The notes: generated by a model from the letters alone, not told the origin. A DNA stretch of 32,859 bases from Desulfobacteraceae bacterium (GCA_003353855.1 PIVS01000010.1:1-32859), one strand, 5' to 3'. Positions 19,173 through 28,050 are shown, counted from the stretch's first letter. Numbers and translations: made by a program.

Positions 19173-19252
19173 TATTTCCAAGATAGTCGCAAAAAGTTTA
19201 AAAGTAATGGCTTTTATCCAGAAATGATTCTTTTTTTCAAATCTAAAAGACT

Positions 19253-19268
19253 TGGCATACCTTGTGCA
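19253..19268 (+). promoter_or_regulatory. Sigma-54 (RpoN) promoter of the metal efflux operon
   Basis: TGGCATACCTTGTGCA: GG at -24 and GC at -12 with correct 10-bp spacing; about 60 bp upstream of the 19330 smORF. Confidence 0.65.
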
Positions 19269-19329
19269 GAATATTGTTTTCATATTGGCGAAATAACCGA
19301 CTAAATTCCCAAAACTTATGGAGAAAAAC

Positions 19330-19458
19330 ATGAGTGATCAGCAAATGTTGGACAGCCAGCATTTGAATGACCAAGATATGAATCATGATGCTGTAGACCA
19401 TGATAAAATGGGCCATGAGTCCAACCAGAAAATGGCAGAGGATTTTTTCCAAGAGTGA
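19330..19458 (+). CDS. Small (42 aa) His/Met/Asp-rich putative metal-binding peptide (unlisted smORF)
   Basis: ATG...TGA encodes MSDQQMLDSQHLNDQDMNHDAVDHDKMGHESNQKMAEDFFQE; GGAG about 7 bp upstream; first ORF after the sigma-54 promoter. Confidence 0.6.
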   Translation: MSDQQMLDSQHLNDQDMNHDAVDHDKMGHESNQKMAEDFFQE

Positions 19459-19481
19459 TGCAGAAAACCTGGAGCGACTCT

Positions 19482-19596
19482 ATTTTAAAGATTGTAAGGG
19501 CGTGTAAAAAAAAGTATACTTTGTACGTTACCTTAAGCCGAATACGGACTACTCGCCCTTTCCTTTAAAATTTTAGAACAATTCTTTTAAGGTAAC
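19482..19596 (+). other. Structured leader RNA candidate with interleaved inverted repeats
   Basis: ATTTTAAAG..AAGGGCG (19482-19502) pairs with CGCCCTT..CTTTAAAAT (19554-19571); GTTACCTTAA (19527-19536), inside that loop, pairs with TTAAGGTAAC (19587-19596) outside it. Confidence 0.5.
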
Positions 19597-19686
19597 TTCT
19601 GTTCAATCGATTCAATGCAGCCAGACTGAAGAATAAGTCCGGTGTTGGTTTATAGTCTTTATATCTCTAACCCACAAGGAATTGTA

Positions 19687-21033
19687 ATGAAACAGTTTAT
19701 TATCTTAGCAGTTTTTCTATGTTTTGGAGTCTTGGCCTTTTCGCCGGACAATTCTTTTGCATCAGAAAAGGGGGGGCTTCCTGAAATAGAGGACAGGTTG
19801 TCTGAGAGCCTTGATCTGTCAGATCTACTCCACTATGCATATTTGTCAAATCCCTCTATTACAGCTTCACGGGAATCCTGGCAGATCTTTATCGAGAACT
19901 ACAGGATTGGAAAAAGCTATCCAGATCCCCAGCTCATGACTACTTATTTCCCCAATCCCATCGAAACAAGATTAGGGCCCCAGGACTGGAACCTGACTCT
20001 GTCCCAGGCAATTCCCTTTCCCGGGACCTTGTCACAAAAGGGCAAAGTACTGGAGGCCGATGCCAAGATTGCAAGGCTTATGGTGGATAAAACAGTTAAA
20101 AATATCGTTACCGCTGTTTCTTCTTCTTATTATGAATTGATTTACATCCAGAAAGCCATTGATGTTGCAACAGCAAACCTGACTTTAAACCAGAAATTAT
20201 TGAATATCAGTCACAACGCCTATGCTCAAGACAAAGCTCTTTTCTACGATGTGTCCAAGGCCCGGGCACAGACTGCACAGATTCAATATGACATCATGCT
20301 GTTGCAGGAACTGGAACAAACAGAAAAAACAAAGATTAATATCTTGTTAAACAGGCCCCCCAATGAAGCCATTGGCAAAGCAATGAATCTTGCCCCAAAA
20401 CAGGTGGTCTATTCATTGGACGAAATTTATGGCCTCTCCATGATTTACCAGGAAGATAATCTTATTGCCCAAGAAGCCATTCTAAAGTCAGAAGAAGCCA
20501 TTCAGCTTACCAAATATGAAAATCTACCCTCGTTCAAGTTTGGTCTTTTTTATGCCGGTATCGGCCAGCCGGATGTGGCATCTCCTCCAAAGGATGCCGG
20601 GGATGATGCTGTCGGGGTACAACTGGGTTTAAATCTTCCGTTGTGGTTTGGTAAAAATAAAAGCCGAACGGCAAAGGCAAAAGCTTTCAAAGCAAAAGCA
20701 ACGGCTGATAAAACCGTGACCGCTAACAGAACCAAAGCCAGGATCAGCCGCCTCTGGTTTAAGCTACAGAATTCAAATCGTTTGATTCTCCTTTATGAAA
20801 ACGATCTGCTGCCCCAGGCCCTTGCTTCCGTTAAAACCTCTGAGACCTGGTTCCGAGAAGGACAGGGAAATTTTGCTGATTTCCTGGAGATCCAGGCAAC
20901 CGCCTATAACTTTCAACTATCCCTTGAACGGGCAAAGACTGATTATAGCAAAACTCTTGTACAGCTTGAACAACTGGCCGGAGTAATTCTTGATAGAAAA
21001 AATCCTGAACCAGAAGGAGAGAAGGAGCAATGA
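19687..21033 (+). CDS. TolC-family outer membrane efflux protein (OMF 1)
   Basis: ORF listed from 19642; ATG 19687 (MKQFIILAVFLCFGVLAFSPDNSFAS) has RBS aagga and a signal peptide. TolC-like helical repeats (LSQAIPFPGTLSQKGKVLEADAKIA, LGLNLPLWFGKNKSRTAKAKAFKAKA). Confidence 0.88.
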   Translation: MKQFIILAVFLCFGVLAFSPDNSFASEKGGLPEIEDRLSESLDLSDLLHYAYLSNPSITASRESWQIFIENYRIGKSYPDPQLMTTYFPNPIETRLGPQDWNLTLSQAIPFPGTLSQKGKVLEADAKIARLMVDKTVKNIVTAVSSSYYELIYIQKAIDVATANLTLNQKLLNISHNAYAQDKALFYDVSKARAQTAQIQYDIMLLQELEQTEKTKINILLNRPPNEAIGKAMNLAPKQVVYSLDEIYGLSMIYQEDNLIAQEAILKSEEAIQLTKYENLPSFKFGLFYAGIGQPDVASPPKDAGDDAVGVQLGLNLPLWFGKNKSRTAKAKAFKAKATADKTVTANRTKARISRLWFKLQNSNRLILLYENDLLPQALASVKTSETWFREGQGNFADFLEIQATAYNFQLSLERAKTDYSKTLVQLEQLAGVILDRKNPEPEGEKEQ

Positions 21034-22559
21034 AAATAATAATAAGCGGTATATTTATTCTAAGTATTCTTTGTGTATCACTATTATATGCAGATTATGA
21101 CAGCATGAAAAAAGACCTGGAAGAATACACTCCGCAAAAGAGTTTTGCCATCATAGCCGAGCCTGGTGTTCAAGAAGCGAAGACGTTTCCTGGTAATGCT
21201 CCTATCGTTGCAGAAATAAAAACCTTGAAAAAGGGTTATGAAAAAGAAATTTCCAACCCGAACAGCCGGCTTATCGAGATAGGGGTGGATGAAAAAATCC
21301 TCAAACGGCTATCCGGGATATCTTCTGATCAAGATGCGCTCATTAAACATATTGAGCAAAAAATCCGTTTGAATGAGATTCGAGTCATTGCTGTCTTGCG
21401 CAATCCGGCTATCCAGGCCGCCCAAAAAAAAGTAATGGCTGAAATCCAGTCCTTTGACCAGGTCATGAACCTGGACAGCACGCTTAAGCAATATGCCTCT
21501 TTCACCAAGCCAATCAATAATAAGGTTGGTCCCCTGAAAGGGAAGGATTCCATTAAAATGAATTATCCTTTTCCAGGATTGTCCGCCCTTAAAGGCCGTA
21601 TTGTTCAAAGCCAGGTGGCCATGTTGATGGAAAAGATGAAAATTATTAACAAACAGGTTATCAGAGATGTCGAAAAAGCCTATTGGGACTTTATTTTTGT
21701 AGTAAAATCGACAAAGATCACCACGGAGACCATTGATGCTTTTGAACGTCTTGGGGGTGTCGCCACATCCCTGTACAAAAGCGGTAAAACCAGCTTCCAG
21801 GATGTGATCAAGATCAATATTAAGATAGAAGAACTCAAAGAAGATCTGGTTACCTTGAAAGCCAAAAAGAAAAATATAGAAATCCGGATTCTTGAACTTT
21901 TAAACCTACCGGCTAACATCCGTTTAGGCAAGGCTATTGTCGCCCAGCAGCCTCCCAAAACGCCCCGGGCTGAAGCTCTTTTTTCCCTTGCCAGGGAGCA
22001 CCGCCAGGAACTCAAAGCAATCCGGTTTCAGATCAGCAAACTTGAGTCCATGGTGGAAATGTCGGAATCCATGATAGAAGCTCCGCTTACCCTGGGATTT
22101 TCAACTTCTGAAAATGATATCGTCAACACAACTGGTACCGACGCCCCCAATGAGGCCTTTGCCACCAAGACCATGGCGGCCATGAAAAATAACACCCCTG
22201 CCAAACCCTTATACGGGTTGGATGAACCCTGGCTTGCGCAAACAAGGCAGAATCTGTCAAGCCTTCGACAAACTCTGCTAACCCAGGAAAATGCCACAAC
22301 CAGGATGGTGAGAAATGCCTGGTTTAAAACAGACAAAAATCGAAGGGAATTCAGCTTATATCAAAACCGAATTCTGCCTTTGGCAAAATCTGCTCTGGAT
22401 GTGTCCACCAAGGAGTACGAAGCCGGGTCCATCCCATTTTCCCAAGCCATTGATTCCTATACCTATTGGCTGAAAGTTAAATTGACCATCGCAAAAAAAC
22501 AGGCTGACCTTGGCACCTCCTTTGCTGAACTGGAAAATATTGTGGGAAAACAATTATGA
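21030..22559 (+). CDS. TolC-family outer membrane efflux protein (OMF 2)
   Basis: 509 aa; signal peptide; YPFPGLSALKGRIVQSQVAML, ELLNLPANIRLGKA, KEYEAGSIPFSQAIDSYTYWLKVKLTIAKKQADLGTSFAELENIVG; overlaps the upstream stop (ATGA). Confidence 0.8.
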   Translation: MKIIISGIFILSILCVSLLYADYDSMKKDLEEYTPQKSFAIIAEPGVQEAKTFPGNAPIVAEIKTLKKGYEKEISNPNSRLIEIGVDEKILKRLSGISSDQDALIKHIEQKIRLNEIRVIAVLRNPAIQAAQKKVMAEIQSFDQVMNLDSTLKQYASFTKPINNKVGPLKGKDSIKMNYPFPGLSALKGRIVQSQVAMLMEKMKIINKQVIRDVEKAYWDFIFVVKSTKITTETIDAFERLGGVATSLYKSGKTSFQDVIKINIKIEELKEDLVTLKAKKKNIEIRILELLNLPANIRLGKAIVAQQPPKTPRAEALFSLAREHRQELKAIRFQISKLESMVEMSESMIEAPLTLGFSTSENDIVNTTGTDAPNEAFATKTMAAMKNNTPAKPLYGLDEPWLAQTRQNLSSLRQTLLTQENATTRMVRNAWFKTDKNRREFSLYQNRILPLAKSALDVSTKEYEAGSIPFSQAIDSYTYWLKVKLTIAKKQADLGTSFAELENIVGKQL

Positions 22560-24064
22560 AAAACACAGGGGAAAACTTCATGAAAATAACAAGGTTTGGA
22601 TTGACCATTATCTTCACTGCGCTGATAACCGGTACAGCCGTTTTTTATATAATGACTGCCCTCACTACCTTCGCCCCGGCAACAGGGCAAGCAACCAAAG
22701 AAGGCACTAAAGAACGGAAAATCATCTATTGGAAAGCCCCCATGGATCCCACTGAGATCTATGAAGAGCCAGGCAAAAGTAAGATGGGTATGGATCTTGT
22801 CCCTGTATACGAGGATGAGATGGCAGGAGAGGACGATGACAAGGAACGAAAAATAGTTTATTGGAAGGCCCCCATGGATCCAACCGAGATCTATGATCAA
22901 CCAGGTAAGAGCAAGATGGGCATGGACCTTGTCCCGGTGTATGAGGACGAACTGGTGGGCGGAGTGGACATTAAAATCAATCCTGTGGTGGAACAGAACA
23001 TGGGGTTGAAAGTTGAGTCCGTTGAAAAAGGCCCCTTGAACCATATCGTCAGAACCTATGGGCATGTTACCTTTGATGAGACCCTGACAGGTATTATCAG
23101 TCAGAAATCTTCTGGCTGGATAGAAACGCTTTATGCAGACTATACTGGCTTTATGGTTAAAAAGGGGGACCCCTTATATGAGATTTATTCTCCCTCCCTA
23201 CTGGCCTCCCAGGAAGAATACCTCTCTGCCTATAAAAATCACCAGAGAAGCAAAAGTAAATTAAACAAAGAACTGCTTGAATCAGCCAGGAAAAGGCTCC
23301 AGTATTATGATATTGCGGACCAGGAAATCAGACGCATTGAAAAATCGGGTCAGGTTCAAAAAACCTTGACCGTCAGATCCCCTTACCAGGGTGTGATAAC
23401 CCATAAAAATGTCATTGAAGGGAGCTATGTCAAAACCGGCGCAAGCCTCTTTACCATTGCCGATCTGTCCACTGTATGGGTAGAAGCCCATATCTTTGAA
23501 TATGAACAAAATCTGGTTTATGAAGGGCAGGAAGTTGAAATGATCTTGTCCTATAATCCAGATAAGGTCCACACCGGTAAAATCTCTTATATTTTCCCAT
23601 ATTTGCAGCCAAAAACCCGGGATGTGATCATCCGGATTTCCTTTGAAAACACAAAAGATGAATTAAAGCCGGACATGTTTGCCCAGATTAAGATCAATAC
23701 CAACACTGATAATGCAGGATTATTTATCTCTTCCCAGGCCGTCATTCATTCTGGAGAGAAAAAAATAGTCTTCGTGGCAAAGGGCAAAGGGACTTTCACT
23801 CCCAGACAGATCACCACAGGAATATTTCTGGAACAGGGAAGAGTTCAGGTATTAAGCGGTCTTGCTGCAGGAGAAAATATTGTGGTGTCCGGACAGTTTC
23901 TACTGGATTCTGAGTCCAAGCTCAAAGAGGCAATTCAAAAAATGATCGAATCAAAATCCGGTCTTGCAGCGGTGGGACAGACAGCGACAAAAGAGGGTCC
24001 AGATGACTTCTTTGATGAGATGGATGAAAAGCCAAAAGACGACTTCTTCAAGGACATGGAATAG
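22556..24064 (+). CDS. CusB-like RND periplasmic adaptor with two tandem heavy-metal-binding-like modules
   Basis: YWKAPMDPTEIY..PGKSKMGMDLVPVYEDE twice, then barrel-sandwich/beta-barrel adaptor (MGLKVESVEKGPLNHIVRTYGHVTFDE..., VRSPYQGVITHKNVIEGSYVKTG, VVSGQFLLDSESKLKEA). Alternative start ATG 22580. Confidence 0.92.
   Translation: MKNTGENFMKITRFGLTIIFTALITGTAVFYIMTALTTFAPATGQATKEGTKERKIIYWKAPMDPTEIYEEPGKSKMGMDLVPVYEDEMAGEDDDKERKIVYWKAPMDPTEIYDQPGKSKMGMDLVPVYEDELVGGVDIKINPVVEQNMGLKVESVEKGPLNHIVRTYGHVTFDETLTGIISQKSSGWIETLYADYTGFMVKKGDPLYEIYSPSLLASQEEYLSAYKNHQRSKSKLNKELLESARKRLQYYDIADQEIRRIEKSGQVQKTLTVRSPYQGVITHKNVIEGSYVKTGASLFTIADLSTVWVEAHIFEYEQNLVYEGQEVEMILSYNPDKVHTGKISYIFPYLQPKTRDVIIRISFENTKDELKPDMFAQIKINTNTDNAGLFISSQAVIHSGEKKIVFVAKGKGTFTPRQITTGIFLEQGRVQVLSGLAAGENIVVSGQFLLDSESKLKEAIQKMIESKSGLAAVGQTATKEGPDDFFDEMDEKPKDDFFKDME
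22712..22954 (+). repeat. Tandem in-gene duplication (copies 22712-22822 and 22844-22954, 132-bp period)
   Basis: Both encode ERKI(I/V)YWKAPMDPTEIY(E/D)(E/Q)PGKSKMGMDLVPVYEDE with clear nucleotide identity. Confidence 0.9.
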
Positions 24065-24080
24065 ATAAGGAATTGAGCAG

Positions 24081-27000
24081 ATGATAGATAAAATAATTGA
24101 GTGGTCCGTAAACAACAAATTCATGGTGGTCCTGGCAACTTTTTTCGTCATTGTCGGCGGAATTCTGGCCATGATCAACACGCCTCTGGATGCCATACCC
24201 GATCTTTCCGATGTCCAGGTAATCATCTATACGGAATACCCGGGCCAGGCCCCCCAAGTGGTGGAAGACCAGGTCACCTATCCATTGACAACCGCTATGC
24301 TCAGTGTACCTTTTGCCAAAGTGGTCAGGGGATATTCCTTTTTTGGTGTTTCTTTTGTCTACCTCATTTTTGAAGACGGTACCGATATCTACTGGGCCCG
24401 ATCCAGGGTAATGGAATATTTAAATTTTGTATCCGGTCGTCTACCTGACGGAGTCACCCCCAGCCTCGGGCCTGATGCCACTGGTGTGGGATGGGTCTAT
24501 GAATATATTTTAAAAGACACCACCGGTAAAACAGATCTGGCCGAACTGCGCTCCCTCCAGGACTGGTTTGTCCGCTACGAACTGACAGCCGTTCCAGGGG
24601 TGTCAGAAGTGGCCAGTATCGGCGGCTTTGTCAAACAATACCAGGTGGAGGTGGATCCTAACAAATTACTTTCTTATAATATTCCCATACAAAAGATCAA
24701 AAAAGCCATCCAGCGCTCCAATGCCGATGTGGGAGGTAAACTTATAGAGATGGGAGAAACCGAATTCATGGTCCGGGGCCTTGGATATATAAAATCGGTT
24801 GAAGACATTGAACAGGTTGCGGTCTCCGTTGATGACAAAGGCACCCCTATTTTATTAAAGGATATTGCCAATATCGGAATCGGGCCTGAGCTTCGTCGGG
24901 GAATTTTGGAGTGGAATGGCGAAGGTGAAACCGTTGGTGGTATCGTTATCATGCGGTTTGGTGAAAATGCTCTGGAGGTAATAAAACGGGTCAAAGAGAA
25001 ATTAAAAGATTTGGAAAAAGGATTGCCCGAAGGCGTCGAGATTGTCTCTGGATATGACAGATCCGCTTTAATTGAACGGGCGGTAGAAACCCTTAAAGTC
25101 AAGCTCACCGAAGAAATGATTGTGGTGGCCTTAATTTGTATCATATTCCTGCTTCATTTCAGATCTGCCTTTGTCGCCATTTTCACCCTTCCTGTTGGTA
25201 TATTGATGTCCTTTATGATCATGTTCCCCTTTGGTATTAATGCCAATATCATGAGCTTGGGCGGTATTGCCATCGCTATTGGTGTTATGGTGGATGCCTC
25301 CATCGTTATGGTTGAGAATGCCCATAAACACCTGGAACGGGATCGGGGCAAAAAAAGTCATACCCAGATCATCATCAATGCCTCCAAGGAAGTGGGACCC
25401 GCCTTGTTTTTCAGTCTTTTGATCATTACGGTTTCTTTTTTGCCCGTGTTCAGCCTTATGGAACAGTCGGGAAGACTTTTTAGACCCTTGGCCTATACCA
25501 AGACATCTGCCATGGCGGCTTCGTCTATTCTGGCTATTACCATCATTCCGGTGCTCATGACCTTTTTTGTCAGGGAAAACCCCATAGACCCTAAATTGCC
25601 GGGAAGACAAAAGACTAAAATCTGGATTCTTGCTTTGTCGGGTCCCCCTTTGGCTGTCATTATTGCCGGGTTTGCCGGCATTAAATTACCGGAACTAAGC
25701 CTTGTCTTTGCCCTTGGCTTTTCCATATTTCTTGGGATCTGTCTTTCTCCTCAAAAAATTATACCCGAGGGAAAAAATCCTTTGAACCGGTTCTTGATCC
25801 GAATATACCTACCAACAATTAAGCGGGTGCTAAAATGGCGGAAAATTACAGTATTGGTTTCCCTGGCCGCTATAGCCGTTACCTGGTACCCCATGAGCCG
25901 TGTGGGAAGTGAATTTATGCCGCCCTTAAACGAAGGGGATCTCTTGTACATGCCCACAACCCTGCCAGGTATTTCCATTACCAAGGCAAAGGAACTATTG
26001 CAGCAAACCGATAAGATCATCAAACGGTTTCCTGAAGTGAAAAGCGTCATGGGAAAAATCGGCCGGGCCGAGACCTCCACAGATCCGGCACCCCTGTCCA
26101 TGATCGAAACAGTGATCGTATTGAGGCCCCAGGTCGAGCATGAAATGATTGATAAAAAACGATTTTTTTCTAATTGGGCTGTCTGGTTGAAAAAACCACT
26201 GACCTGGGTCTGGCCGGAACAGGTAAAAGGAAAGATTCTCCATGAATGGCGAAAGAAACCAATCAAATGGTTTTATTCCAATTGGCCAAAGATATTTAAA
26301 GTTCCCTTTACCTGGATAATACCCCAGGAACGGTATATTACTATCCACGAACTGGCTGATGATCTGGAGCAGGCCGTTAAGTTTCCCGGGCTTACAAATG
26401 CCTGGACCATGCCCATTAAGACCCGTATAGATATGCTCTCCACAGGCATCAAAACCCCGGTGGGTATTAAGATCATGGGACCAGATCTTGAGATCCTGGC
26501 CAACCTCGGCGAACAGATTGAGGCACTGCTTAGAAATAAAAAAGGGACTATGTCCGTATTCTCCGAGCGGGTCACCGGAGGCAATTACCTTGATTTTACC
26601 ATCAAAAGAGAAGAGATCGCCCGGTACGGTCTCCATGTACAGGATGTCCAAGACATTATAAAAACGGCCATCGGAGGTATGAATGTGACCTATACAATTG
26701 AGGGCCTGGAAAGATATCCGGTCAATCTGCGTTACAATAGAGAGTTCCGTGATAATATTGACATGATCAAACGAGTATTGATCCCCACCCCGTCCGGAGC
26801 CCAGGTGCCCTTAACCCAATTGGCTGATATTTCCATTAAAAAGGGGCCTGCCGGTATCAAGAGTGAAAACTCCAAACGGAGTGCCTGGGTCTTTGTGGAC
26901 ATTAAAAACATGGATATTGGTACCTATGTGAAACAGGCCCGCAAAATGGTAGATGAGAACATTGAGCTACCATCGGGATACTCACTGGTCTGGTCGGGCC

Positions 27001-27563
27001 AATATGAATATATGGAAAAGGCCAGAAAAACGTTGAACATCATTATCCCGGCCACCCTGCTGGTGATTTTTATTCTGCTTTTTATCCACTTTAACAATAT
27101 CATTGAAGTGGTTATTGTAATGGCCAGCCTTCCTTTTGCCCTTCTGGGCGGGTTCTGGCTTATCTATCTTCTGGGCTATAATATGTCCGTTGCCGTGGGC
27201 GTCGGGTTCATTGCCCTGGCAGGTCTTTCTACGGAAACCGGTATTGTCATGCTGGTCTACCTGGATGAAGTTTTTAAACGGAAAAAAGAAGAAAACCGAA
27301 TGAAAACAGCCGCAGACCTCAATGCCTCCATTGTTGAAGGGGCTGTAGAGAGGGTCCGCCCCTTAATCATGACCGTTGCCACCACCCTGATTGGTCTTTT
27401 GCCGGTTATGTATGGTAGTGGAGCTGGCTCCCAAATCATGAAACGGATCGCAGCCCCCATGGTGGGTGGGCTTATCTCCTCCACTATTATGACATTAATC
27501 ATCATCCCGGTGTTCTACGATATATGGAAAACCCGGGAAATTAACAACAAAAACAAACCTTAA
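24081..27563 (+). CDS. CusA-like heavy-metal RND efflux pump (HME family)
   Basis: 1160 aa; MIDKIIEWSVNNKFMVVLATFF, TPLDAIPDLSDVQVIIYTEYPGQAPQVVEDQVTYPLTTAM, RIDMLSTGIKTPVGIKIMGPDLE, GVGFIALAGLSTETGIVMLVYLDE. Confidence 0.96.
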   Translation: MIDKIIEWSVNNKFMVVLATFFVIVGGILAMINTPLDAIPDLSDVQVIIYTEYPGQAPQVVEDQVTYPLTTAMLSVPFAKVVRGYSFFGVSFVYLIFEDGTDIYWARSRVMEYLNFVSGRLPDGVTPSLGPDATGVGWVYEYILKDTTGKTDLAELRSLQDWFVRYELTAVPGVSEVASIGGFVKQYQVEVDPNKLLSYNIPIQKIKKAIQRSNADVGGKLIEMGETEFMVRGLGYIKSVEDIEQVAVSVDDKGTPILLKDIANIGIGPELRRGILEWNGEGETVGGIVIMRFGENALEVIKRVKEKLKDLEKGLPEGVEIVSGYDRSALIERAVETLKVKLTEEMIVVALICIIFLLHFRSAFVAIFTLPVGILMSFMIMFPFGINANIMSLGGIAIAIGVMVDASIVMVENAHKHLERDRGKKSHTQIIINASKEVGPALFFSLLIITVSFLPVFSLMEQSGRLFRPLAYTKTSAMAASSILAITIIPVLMTFFVRENPIDPKLPGRQKTKIWILALSGPPLAVIIAGFAGIKLPELSLVFALGFSIFLGICLSPQKIIPEGKNPLNRFLIRIYLPTIKRVLKWRKITVLVSLAAIAVTWYPMSRVGSEFMPPLNEGDLLYMPTTLPGISITKAKELLQQTDKIIKRFPEVKSVMGKIGRAETSTDPAPLSMIETVIVLRPQVEHEMIDKKRFFSNWAVWLKKPLTWVWPEQVKGKILHEWRKKPIKWFYSNWPKIFKVPFTWIIPQERYITIHELADDLEQAVKFPGLTNAWTMPIKTRIDMLSTGIKTPVGIKIMGPDLEILANLGEQIEALLRNKKGTMSVFSERVTGGNYLDFTIKREEIARYGLHVQDVQDIIKTAIGGMNVTYTIEGLERYPVNLRYNREFRDNIDMIKRVLIPTPSGAQVPLTQLADISIKKGPAGIKSENSKRSAWVFVDIKNMDIGTYVKQARKMVDENIELPSGYSLVWSGQYEYMEKARKTLNIIIPATLLVIFILLFIHFNNIIEVVIVMASLPFALLGGFWLIYLLGYNMSVAVGVGFIALAGLSTETGIVMLVYLDEVFKRKKEENRMKTAADLNASIVEGAVERVRPLIMTVATTLIGLLPVMYGSGAGSQIMKRIAAPMVGGLISSTIMTLIIIPVFYDIWKTREINNKNKP
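26163..26330 (+). repeat. Degenerate internal repeat in the CusA-like pump (copies 26163-26222 and 26271-26330)
   Basis: FFSNWAVWLKKPLTWVWPEQ and FYSNWPKIFKVPFTWIIPQE, 108-bp period. Confidence 0.75.
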
Positions 27564-27579
27564 AAAAAGGATCTTACCC

Positions 27580-28038
27580 ATGAACTCAATTTTGAAACCC
27601 ATTATTACCATTACTTTTACCGCATTACTATTAACCAGTGCTGCCTTCGCCGGTGATGACATGAAAAACCACGACATGTCTTCGTCAGATAAAATCGGAG
27701 ACCTTTTCCATGAATCCATAGTGGACGGTTATATGCTTTCTTATTACCTCATGGATCTTCGTGATCAGAAAGACGCTGACAAAAAAGATATGGATAAGCC
27801 CCATCACATCATGGTTTATATCATGGATAAAGATCATAAACCCGTTCATGAGGGAAAGGTCGGATTCATGATCAAGAAGGATGATATGGCACCCCCCCAG
27901 AAAGCCATGGCCATGTACATGAGCAAAGGATTCGGTATTACGGCTGATATGAAACAAAAAGGAGTATACTCCATTACTGCCAAGGCACTGTTGGGAGATG
28001 CCAAACTCATAGACAGCTTTACCTATGAGATGAAATAA
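27580..28038 (+). CDS. Exported Met/His-rich protein, putative periplasmic metal-binding protein
   Basis: 152 aa; signal peptide (..LLLTSAAFAGDD), DDMKNHDMSSSD, PHHIMVYIMDKDHKPVH, PPQKAMAMYMSKGFG; last-but-one gene after cusA-like. Confidence 0.75.
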   Translation: MNSILKPIITITFTALLLTSAAFAGDDMKNHDMSSSDKIGDLFHESIVDGYMLSYYLMDLRDQKDADKKDMDKPHHIMVYIMDKDHKPVHEGKVGFMIKKDDMAPPQKAMAMYMSKGFGITADMKQKGVYSITAKALLGDAKLIDSFTYEMK

Positions 28039-28050
28039 TACCTTTAATCT

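Noticed and set aside
19122-19452. Minus-strand ORFs of 69 aa upstream of and overlapping the His-rich smORF
   Set aside because: Antisense shadows of the promoter region and of the plus-strand smORF; composition not protein-like.
22463-23065. 200-aa minus-strand ORF with internal repeats (HRDKVHAHLALTWLIIDL / YRDKIHTHLTFAWLFIDL)
   Set aside because: The repeat is the reverse complement of the duplicated module in the CusB-like gene; antisense artefact.
25131-25610. Antisense ORFs inside the RND pump gene
   Set aside because: Shadow ORFs of a clearly coding, highly conserved gene.
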